From positions 248,001 to 312,000 of the forward strand of contig JAVVLW010001659.1 of assembly GCA_034401795.1 (NCBI GenBank): a stretch of 64,000 nt of DNA, in the 5' to 3' direction. The notes beneath the pieces were generated by a model. It was not told the DNA's origin. It ran no database searches and saw only the letters and a program-made list of their open reading frames with translations. Numbering within the stretch: the first letter of the stretch is position 1; every line of letters starts with the position of its first letter. Positions 41,124 through 52,390 of the stretch are shown here, one piece after another. Source of the DNA: Chaetoderma sp. LZ-2023a (lineage: Eukaryota; Mollusca; Caudofoveata; Chaetodermatida; Chaetodermatidae). The translations under genes were made by a program, and so were the position numbers.

Positions 41124-44100
41124 TGCGTGCATGCATGTGTGCCTGCGTGTGTTCCTGCATGCATATGTTCATTCATGCATGCATGTGTGTACATGCATGC
41201 GCTTGCCCCTTTATTCATGTAAGTAAAGTATAGATAATTGAGACATCAGACGTTGTTCTTTACTTTATTCTTTATATTGTAGTCACTCAGATATTCACAG
41301 AAGATGATGAAGTTGAAACCTGTGCTGGAGAAGTACTTGAATGAGGGTGCTTTGACAGAGGACTTTGTACTGGACAGTATTCCTAAGCTAATGAATGTCA
41401 TGAGAGAGAGTAACGTTACCCTGAGATGGATGATGTTACACACAGCTAGTCTTACACCAGGTGGCATATACATTCTAAACATGAAAAAACAAATACGAAA
41501 CTAACTTTTTGATGCTGTCTAATGCAGTAATATGTTCCAGTCATATTGGTTTCAAAATATTGGATAACTTACGTCTATGATCATCCCACAATTGATGTTG
41601 TTGAGACTGCCTGGTTGAAGGAGTTAAAGCGATGCTTTGTAAAATATGTAAAAATGTTCCTGATGGAGTTGCAAATAATCTAGCTATCGGTTTACTTTAG
41701 CTTACATAAATATTGGTATATACATTTTTCACATCATGAGAACATACTTACCTCCCTAACTAACACTCTTGATATACTAGTATATCGGCTCTAAATTCAA
41801 TAATATTCAGAATTATAAAAAGTTAGGTGCCCCTAATTGGCAGGTGGAAGTACACAGTCATGCACATGACAAACACCACCCACTGCGCATGCGCACACCG
41901 GTACTTCCGTTTTCTAATATATTGGCTGAGAAGCAACATGTGAAAATCTTCACAGGCTCTTTATACTGAAATTCTCTAGAACAAAATCATCCCAATCCAT
42001 CATGGCTGATGCTAAACTATTGGAGGAGTCCTCCTCGTCATCCGCTGAGGTGATATTGTTCCATGTATTTATTTAAGACTTGTAACTTTTATTTGTTACC
42101 GGTTTTTGTCGCGGCCGTTTCGGCGGTACCCGCGTTTTCAGGCGCTGGGAATCCTTGTAAATTTTTTTTTTCCAGCACCTAGGGCTATTAATCTCTTGTG
42201 TTTTATGCTTACAGGTTTGTCTTATGACTGAATAAGGATTCCTGTTCTTCTCTCGAAGGTTGTTCACGTCTCGTTTTTTGACTTATCATCGTGATATGTC
42301 TAAGGGTTGGAGATATATTAAATTAATAAAAGAAATATCTCCTTCCTTTTGTCCCATCCCCCTCATCAGTTCTTCTGGAAGAGGAGTCTCGGCGGATGGA
42401 TGGACGTGTTCTCATGCACAAGAGGATGGTTGCCTGTGCTCAGGCTAAGGGAGTTTATTAATTATGGCACATAATTATTTGAAAATAATCACAATTTTCT
42501 GCTGCCTTTTGCTATTGCACTATATTCTCTCTTGCGTGTGCATGGGTTCTCGAATATATATAATTTAATATTATATTATTCGGGAGGTATGAATGTCTTT
42601 AATATCTTCTTTCTGACATCCCCTCTCCTTGAAGGAGCTTTTGCATTGAGGTTTGATGTCATAATCAACCAGTTTTTTCTCTTTCCTTGATGTCATAATC
42701 TTCGTTTAGAGAAGTCTGTGATGTGGTCATCTCCCTTTATTAGGATGGTGGAGAGATATCTAGATAATAATAATCTTTCTCTCTCTCTCTCTTAATTTGG
42801 GGTCCTGGTTGTGATTGGTTTTTATTAACTAGAGAAGTCAGCTGTCCCGTCAGGGTTGTCTGTCATAAAAGTGGATGTCTTCTCTCGAGTTTGTTCTTGG
42901 TTTGTACTAATAGTCAATTAACAAGGCTTTGAAAACTATCATACTCATTGTCTTCGTATCCCTTCCCTTTCAGAAATGTCCATCCTGTCTGAAGCCTATG
43001 AAGGCTAGATTCTTCCCCCACCCTTGCCATCTGTGTTCAGCTTGTAGGCTAACTAACAAATGTGTCATTTGTAATGAGTGGGGGGGGGGGGGGAACGTGT
43101 GGATCTAACCTCTGAATTCTTCTCTTTTCAGATGATGGATGAGGAGGGCAAGAAGTCTAAGAAGGAGGGTAAGAAGAAGGCCTCTGAGAAGGGTGAGCTC
43201 GAGGCCTTAAAGGTTGAGTTAGTGAGTGAGATGCGCAGGACTTTGAAAGACCTGATGCCTAAACATGCTTCGCGGTTTGTTGCCTGGCACAGGTGTTTCA
43301 ACTTCCTGCGCGTCGACCTCAGTGCAGGTAGCCCCCATCCCTGGATCATGCCCTACTAGCTCGGACAAAGTGTTTAGTGATCCATGGGCGGCTGTCTTGG
43401 ACCCAGGCTTAATGTTCGCATCGCCTGGTGTTCCAGCGGCGTGAGAAGCATCAGGCGGGACCCGACCAGCGGGCCTGACCACGATCACTCACAGAGTACC
43501 CTCATCATCTGCTTTCGAGCATTCTCCTGGTCAGTCTGGGTTAGTTTTCTTTACTAATCCAGAGTCTAACTTTCCTGACCAGGCAGATGATGAAGACTAC
43601 CTGCTCGGTCCACAGGATGACCATGAAGACATGGATGCGAGCATCTACACTCTTCTCATGGGGAGCATGACCGCTCGCACCTATGGCACTGTTCCCTCGG
43701 GAGCAGGTTTCATGGTTCAGCCTGTGGGCCGGTTTGGAGCAGACGGCCGGCCGTATAAGATTCCACGGCCGGCTGATAACCCCCTCACACAAGCGCGGCC
43801 TTGATGCCTGATCAGCCTATGGAGAATGCTATGCCAGCCCTCGCGGGCCCGTATACATTCCCTGGGCAGCCAGGTTCGTCTATAGCCTCCTCCTCGGCCA
43901 TACCTGCGAATGCCATTGAAGATGACGAGGGCCCGCTGCTCGTCGGCAATTCGCAGGTAGCCACGGATGAAGACTGGTCAGAAACGTGTGCGTGGCTCCT
44001 CGCTGTTAGACCAGAGCTTTCCGTGGACGAGACGGCCGCCGGTAACCCTCGGGCATGGTTACAGGCAAAGCCGTTGGCCAGCACGACTCTGTCTCTGCTG

Positions 44101-47100
44101 TATGCTGAACATATTTTAGATATGTTCTCGGCGGCAGAGGAGTCGATCAGACCGAAAGGTCGCCTCGCGAAGCCCCCCCCCCCCCCCCCCTGCGAGGTTG
44201 CTCGGAGATGTCGAGTTACTACTAGTCAGTATGCTCGATATGGCCTAGCGCCCAGACCGAGCGCGGACGACCGCACCGCTCTGGTGGAAGATACGCGGCC
44301 GGGTTCCCGTGCTGACACGGGAGCGTTGTGCACGGGCGCTATGCGCTCGGCTAATGCCGCTTTGCGTGACACCGAGGAGAGTTCACGAGCGGTAGTTAGT
44401 GCGCTGTCGCATGTCTCTCAGCTGCTATCGGGGGTAGTAGCAGCGTCGGTGCAGCAACAGCCTAATCCTGTGACAGTCCAACGAGCCATCCAGGATGGCA
44501 TCAACCTGACGTTGGACTGTCTGACTAGGTCAGTCACAAAGTCGCTGAGAACTTTTGCGTTGGACAATTTGTGGCCGTCTCAGGAGCTCAAGTCGCGCTT
44601 GTTGCAAGCGCCGATGGCGGGCCCTGGTCTCTGGAGGTGAAGGTTGTCGGCACCTCCAAGAGACGGTGACTTGGGTGAATAACCAGAGGGCGCTGCGCGC
44701 ACAGTTTGAAGTGCTGCGCAGAGAACACATGCGTGTTCAGCCCTCGGCTGCTCGACAACAGTACGCTCGTGGCGGTGCTGGCATTGTCAGAGGCCAGCAG
44801 GCCGGTCGGTTTCAGAGACCGCGTCGGCCGCACCAGCAGCAGTGTGTTGTACATCAGCCAGCGCCTCAAGCGCAGCCAGCCAGACAGCAGCCCGCGCACC
44901 GTGGTGCACGTGGCGCTGGTCGCGGCCCGCTAGGAGCGGCGCGTGGTAACCGGGCCTGATGCAATACAATTTTTTCAGGTTATTACAAGTACCACTCGGG
45001 TGTTGTCACTCGTACCAGAGACACTCCCACTTCTAAAATTTATGGGCACCCCGTCAACCCTAGGTGGGAGGTTGTTTGACTTGCCACATTCAGAAGTGGG
45101 AGAGGTTAATTCAGGACCGCTTAGTCTTGCAATGGCTTTCGCACGGATACAGTCCAGAATGGATGGGAAGTCTGCCGTTGCATCTGTCTCTGGTACCGGT
45201 CTGGACTCAAATTCCATATAAGCAATTCAACCGGCGCAAGATTGTCCGGGCTTCTATTCAACCGTGTTTCTTGTGGCAAAGAACACCGGGGGGGGGGGGG
45301 GGGGGGAGCCCAATTCTCAACCTCAAACCTCTAAACAAGTTTATAGACACACCGAGTTTCAAAATGGAAACAGTAAGATCGGTGTTGTTGGTGTTAGAGA
45401 AGGGGATGTTGACAGCATCAATAGATCTCAAGGATGCTTATTTCCACATTCCCATCGCAAGGAGTTTTCGTCGGTTCCTGAGATTTACTTTTCAGAGACG
45501 CCAATGGGAATTCAAGGTTCTTCCATTCGGCATCTCGACGGCTCCAAGGGTCTTCACTCGAGTGGTACTTGCTATCACGGCATACCTCCACAGGAGAAAT
45601 ATAGCTGTTCACACTTACATAGACGACTGGTTGCTGAAAGCACACAACCCAGAAAGTTTGACAGCATTGTAAACTCTCACAGATTTAGGCTGGATAATCA
45701 ACTTTCAGAAATCAGAGCTGACTCCATCCCAGAAGTTTGTTTACCTGGTTATGTTCTTCGATCTGGAGATAGGATATGGTTATCCATCCCAGGAGAGAGT
45801 GGAAAATCTCTCGTGCATTCAGTTGCTTTGCAACAGTCGTTATATTCTAGCACGAGTCTATCTGAGAATGTTAGGTCTGATGATTTCAATGGAACCAGTC
45901 ATTCCTCAGGCGGCCTTACGCAGGCGGCCGATTCAATTGTTTCTCACTGGACTCGCGCATTCAAGTGTTGGACCCTCTCATTCATCACCTTCATTGGTGG
46001 ATGGAGAGAGGAAATCTCCTGGCGGGGGTCATGTTGACCCCTCCCCACCCTCAAGTAACGATGTTTACGGATGCATCGATGGAGGGATGGGGCGATTGCC
46101 TGGAAGAAGCCACTATATCACGGCTTTGGAATCTGGAACAGTCAAAGGAACATATCAACATGCTAGAATTGTGGGCTGTAATTCTAGGCCTGGAACACAT
46201 CTTAAAAGAAGTGGAGGGAAAATTTGTGATGATACGTTCAGACAACTCTACAGTAGTGAGTTACATAAACCGCCAGGGCGGAAAGAAGTTGCCCAGTCTC
46301 TGTATGATGACATGGAAGCTGCTTTGCTGGTGCATGGATCATATGATCACCTTGAAAGCAGTTCATATTCCGGGAAGGCTGAATCAACATGTTAGCAGAC
46401 TCATTGAGCCGAAGGATGAGCATTCTGCCTACGGAATGGCAACTCAATCAATGTGGGGCAGATCACCTGTTCAATCATTGGGGAAAGCCCAACATAGATT
46501 TGTTCGCAATGAAGAAGAATGCGAAGATGACTACGTACGTTTCTCTGATTCCAGATCCAAGCGCTATCGCAATAGATGCGCTAGCTATCAGTTGGAAGGG
46601 AATGTATGCATACGCATACCCTCCAACAATCCTGAGTCCAAGGATTCTTCAGAAGATCAAACAAGAGGAATGCCAAGTGCTTCTGATCGCCCCGAATTGG
46701 CCACGCTGATCATGGATCTGCTGGACTTTCTGGTTTGCAATCCGGTTCCTCTGCCTCTGATGGACAATATTATCTTCCAGGGCAAGACCCTTCACAACAA
46801 TCCGTCAATGTTCCAATTAACTGCGTGGGTGTTGTCAAGGAATCTAGAATTAAGGAGGGCTTTTCTGAGCAAGCAGCCATGTTCATGGCTAAAGCCAGGA
46901 GGGGGTCAACCTCCAGAGCATATAATTATAAAATCAATAGATTTGCAGAATGGTGCTCAAAAAGATGTATTAATCCAATGGATTCATCTATTCAGGTAGT
47001 AGCCGATTTCCTCTGTCACCTGTATGATGCCTATAGCCTCAAGCCTAACTCTATTGCTGGCTATAATTCAGCTTTAATGACAGTTATCCCTTGCTTGGCT

Positions 47101-50100
47101 AATAGGGGAAGTGATGAAGTAAATACATTAAATACTTTAATCAAAGGCATGGGCAATCTAAGACCAAGGAATCCCCCAGTGATTCCGTCTTGGAGTTTAT
47201 CACTAGTGCTTCAGGTGCTAGCTGATAGGCCGTTTGAACCACTAAGCTCCATTTCTATAAAAATGTTGACTCTTAAAACTATTTTTAATTGCTGCGGCCT
47301 CGGCTAGGCGTCGGAGTCAGATTCTTGCCTTGTCAGCCGAGGCAGACCATTTTGTGGTTACAGGGGAAGGCCTTCGGCTTCTACCCAGGATAAATTTCAT
47401 GGCGAAAAAAACAGTCTGAAATATCCGGGTCAACCGATAATTTTACCAGCTTTGACTAGGTTTGATCCTAATTCAAAACTATGGTGTCTAGTCCGAGCAT
47501 TAATCCGGTACAAACAACGTACTCAAGATTGGCGGACGGACCCAACAGCATTATGGTTGTCATATATTGAGCCCATGGCAGGGCGTCAAAGGACACCATT
47601 TGCAGGTGGATTGTAGAGTGTATTCAATTTTGCCATAAATCCGCCACAGGTAAACAAGTTGACATGGCCAAGGCTCACAGTGTCTGGGGTGTAGTGGCTT
47701 CCACTGCCCTATTTAATGGGGTACCTGTGGATGACATTATGTCAGTAGCTCAGCGGCACTGTGAGTCAAGTTTTACCGACCATTATCTCCGTGACACCTC
47801 GAATCCTCTCGCCTTATCGATTTTGAAAAGCTAATCTAGGTGTACATATTTTGATGAGGTATCCTCATTTTTTATATATTTCACATTTAATCAATGGAAA
47901 CATCTACTTTATGGGCTGCATCAGTCTTCACCAAGGTCAGTCTTGTGTGTGTTGTCCATGGTTTTTTGTAATGTCACGTGACCCTTCGTTATTAATATGG
48001 TGATGGTACGTGTTTTATGTGGTTCATTATTGAGAGTATACGAAAATGTAGCCTTTTCGTTTAATGTCCTGTAGTACATGGCACTTGTACGTAGAGAGCG
48101 TATGGGACATTGAGGTCATTCAGTCTTCCTCCCAAGAGGAGGGGGGGGGGGGGGGCGGGGAAGCGCTTATGACTTTTGGTCATCTCTCAGCCATCGGTTT
48201 GTGTTAGCCGATGTTTCCTATTTATTTCAGAAGTTTAAGTGCCTTAATCGCAGAAAAGCGCATAGGGAAGAGCTGGTCTTTTGAGCTCGCCTCCCTCCCG
48301 CCAAATTCACTGACGAATTCTGGCAATATCAACGAGTATTAGGGAGGTAAGTATACTCTTGAAGTGAAATTAACGAAATCACGGATTTCTTTTTTCACGA
48401 GAGAGTTGATACTTACCTCCCTAATACGGACCCAGCCTCTCCGCCCCACTGAGGCTCGATCTTCAGGCTCTTATTATGTTGCATGTGTGTCAGCCAATAA
48501 ATTAGTCAGAGGAAGTACTAGTCGGCGCATGCGCGGTGGTGGGGCTGGCATCGGCCTGACTAACTTTTGACTACATGAGCACCTTTCTTTTTAAATCTGA
48601 GTGTTTTATTAAGTGAAAGCCGATATTTAGCAATATCAAAGGGTATTAGGGAGGTAAGTATCAACTCTCTCGTGAAAAAAGAAATCCGTGATTTCGTTTA
48701 GTCTGTGGTGTGGTAACTTCCATGGCATTATTTAATGGTGTTTCTATTGAAGACATTATGTCAGTAGCCCAGTGAATCAAGTTTTATCGACCATTACCTT
48801 CGTGACACTTCTAACCCGCTCGCCGTCTCAGTCCTCAGAAAATAAAATAATAATATAGAGGTTTATGTTTGTAAATAGTTTCCTCCTCTGCTATTTACAA
48901 ATATCACATTTGTTGGTAGGGTATCCCTACTATTTATTAGCTGGTACAATTCTCTTCATCCGGTGGGGGGAAGAGATGAGTTCCGCGTCCAAGACATCAG
49001 AGGTCAGTATTTATGACCATTTTTGATTTTCTGTTTTGGTGATGGTGTCATTTTTATTTTTTAATATGGTGATGGGTAATGTCTCTTAATTGTGGCAGAG
49101 AGGTTTTGAAATAGAAGCAATTCTTCTTTTTCCAATGTCTAGTAATACTTTCATTAAGTATTAGAGAACGTGCTAGTCATTTAAAGCAGCGTTTTTTCCT
49201 AAACCTTCCTCAGAAAGAGGGGGGGGGGGAGCGCATTTGCCTTTTGATCAATCTCTCTTCATCGGTCGATTATCCGATGCAAAATTCTATTCCTGGTTGT
49301 GTTTTCAGTCACAATTTCAGATGTTTTAAATCTCTGGAAAATTCAAAGAGCCTAGTCTCTTCGAGGGTGTGCTGGTTTTCAGGACTTTGCCTCCCTCCCA
49401 CCAAATTTACTTTCAAATTCTGGTTTTTATCACGAGTGTTAGAGAGGTAAGTATGTTCTCATGATGTGAAATAAGAAAATTTATCAAATTTCTTTTTCAC
49501 GAGTGAGATGACATACTTACCTCCCTAACAGGATCCTGGCCTCTCCACCCCATGGAGGCCTGGTCCTTTGGTTATTGAATAGTTGCTTCTATGTCAGCCA
49601 ATATTTAGTACCAGAAGTACCGGTATGCCCATGTGCAGTGGGTGGTGTTTGTCATGTGCATGACTGTGTACATCCACCTGCCCATTAGGGGCACCTAACT
49701 TTTTATAATTCTGAATATTATTGAATTTAGAGCCGATATACTAGTATATCAAGAGTGTTAGGGAGGTAAGTATGTCATCTCACTCGTGGAAAAGAAATTT
49801 GATAAATTTTCTTAATTAATATGGTGATGGTACATATTTTATGTAGTTCATTCTTGAGAGTATACGAAAATGGAGCCATTCGTTTTATGTCCTATAGTAC
49901 ATGGCATTTGTACGTAGAGAGCGTATGGGTCATTGAGGTCATTCTGTCTTCCTCCCAAGAAAAGGGGGGAGGGGACAGAGCACTTATGACATATGGTCTT
50001 CTCTCAGCCATCGGTTGTGTTATCCGATGTTCAAATCTATCCATGGCTGTGTTTCACACAATTTCAGAAGTTTAAGTGCCTTAAACACAGAAAAGCATAT

Positions 50101-52279
50101 AGGGAATAACTGGTCTTTTGACCGCGCCTCCCTCCCGCCGAATTCTCTGACGAATTCTGGCAATATCAAAGCGTGTTAGGGAGGTGAGTATACTCTTGAA
50201 ATGAAATAAACAAAATCACGGATTTCTTTTTTCATGAGAGAGTTGATGCTTACCTCCCTAACACGGACCCGACCTCTCTGCCCCACAGAGGCTCGCTCTT
50301 CAGGCTTTCTTAAGGTTGCATAGTGTCAGCTAATAAATTAGTCCGAGGAAGTGCTAGTCTGCGTGTGCGCGAAGTTGGGGCTGGCATCCGCCGGACTGTC
50401 ATCTGACTACCTGCCCAGTAGGGGCACCTAACTTTTCTAATCTGAGTGTTTATTGAGTAAAAGTCGATATTTGGAAATATCAAAGGGTGTTAGGGAGGTA
50501 AGTATCAACTCTCTCGTGAAAAAAGAAATCAGTGATTTCGTTTATTTTCCATACCAAATATTCAAATGATATAGACAAATGATGTCATTACGCACGATAA
50601 GAATATTCAAGACAATTCATTGGTATATATGATCATCTCCCACACTGACTAAACATGTTATGGTTTGATGTTGGGCATGGCCTGGTATTTTGGCAATTTA
50701 GAGTCAAAAGCTTACCCTAACCTATTGCACAGTACTCTTATCATAGTATATACATTAAAATTTAATAAATGAACCCTTTACTGGTCAAGATTTGTTAAGA
50801 AAATGGAGGATTAACAGAGGATTCCAGTTTATCCATTAATTTTAAGATGTCATAATCAACTATGTGGTGTGTAAGATGATGTCATGATAAATTACATCAT
50901 GAATGACATAGACAAGTTTATCTTGACTGCTTAATTGATGACGGACTAAGCGGTGTTGTGCGAATTGTAGGTCTTTACGATTTAATAAACATTCGTTTGA
51001 ATAATAATAAGGAAAAATTAGTGACCTCTCCGGGATGTAGAAATTGTTTGAGTGTAGCTTTCGTGGCCATCTCGGTCACTTCTTCAGCACTAACTGACGA
51101 TCACTGGCATTTCTACATCCCGAAGAGGTAACTAATTTTTCCTTATTATGAATCATCCTGGGATCGGGACCAACTTTTTCAGAAATTTTCATATGAATGT
51201 TTTGAAAGCAATTTGACTGGGCACTGACAGCACCCTGTCAATTAGTTTCAAAACATTTCACAACTTACCTGTATAGGTTTCTGGAAATTAAGATTCAGAG
51301 TGCAGGGATCGATCGATCCCAACACAGGCAAAGTTTGGGTGGAGCGTATCTAGAGATGGGCTGGGCATAGCTAAAACTGGATTCCTCCATTGAAATGTCT
51401 TCTCACTGAATGTCCATTTGCATACCAAAAGAAGACGATCTCTGAAAAATTTCACGCTGGAATGAGAGGCTTGGCTATCGAACCAGATATTCCAGTGGTA
51501 AATTTTCAATAATATCCTTCCCTTGGCCAGCAAAGTGACATTTCTGCAGACCATTGCTGAGGCCGGGTGTTCGTTGGTTTGACCCGTAAAGTGTTAAATA
51601 CCTCTCATGTTTCACGGTTTCATTGGAAGGATCGTAAAAGCTGTGAAATGTGTAAGTTAAGCTGCACATGTTCTGCACACCTTGTACTTATAGGACAGGG
51701 TGTAACCATTATGGAGGCCAATGAATTAGCCAGCAATCAATCACTGCATGTGATTGGTCTCTTGATACAAGCCACTTGCTATATAATATTTGGAGCCAAT
51801 TTATCGTAGATTTTTAATGGTCAATTTTGATCAATGCCCATTTGCAGACCAAGATATTTCTTTTTCAAATTGACAACTGAAATGACTGACTCTGTTATCG
51901 AGCCAGTCATTCCAGTTGTAAATTTTCAAAAATAATAATATCTTGGTCCACAAATGAACATTTTTCAAGATCACTAGAAGCCATTTTTGGCCAGTTTGAC
52001 CAATGACCATTAAATTGTTAAAACAGAAAGTCTTTTGACCACTTATCTTAGAGAACTGTTGGCATGAAATGAAAGGTGGTCACTTGAGCAGGTTTAACTG
52101 TACATGTATAACTGTTTCTCTGTTACAGCTGCGGAGCTGAACAAACGCTTAAAACAAATCAGGGACCAGGTGTTAACTGACAGCAAATTCCATCCATTAG
52201 CTGTGTTTGAATTGCTCCTCAATACAGCGCAGTATGAATTCAGAATGAAAGAGGTATGCTACTACCTCTGCTGCTGCTA

Positions 52280-52311
<32 letters not shown>

Positions 52312-52320
52312 ACTACTACA

Positions 52321-52390
<70 letters not shown>

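Larger units (their letters stand above)
41727..49814 (+). mobile_element. DIRS-C: subfamily-2 DIRS element, mosaic and decayed
   Basis: Left end TTTCACATCATGAGAACATA, right end TTTGATAAATTTTCTTA. Its own ICR (about 49436-49533) contains GTATGTTCTCATGATGTGAAA joined to TAAGAAAATTTATCAAATTTC, exactly the complement of these two ends. The terminal repeats (41740-41940 and 49580-49790) differ clearly from those of DIRS-1/A/B/E (for example CACATGACAAACACC, ACTAGTATATCGGC). Its interior switches to subfamily-1 sequence, which ends at 48700, and then returns to subfamily 2. Confidence 0.85.

Noticed and set aside
40943..41233. Cys/Val-rich and His/Thr-rich ORFs
   Set aside because: Products of the GT/GTGC microsatellite.
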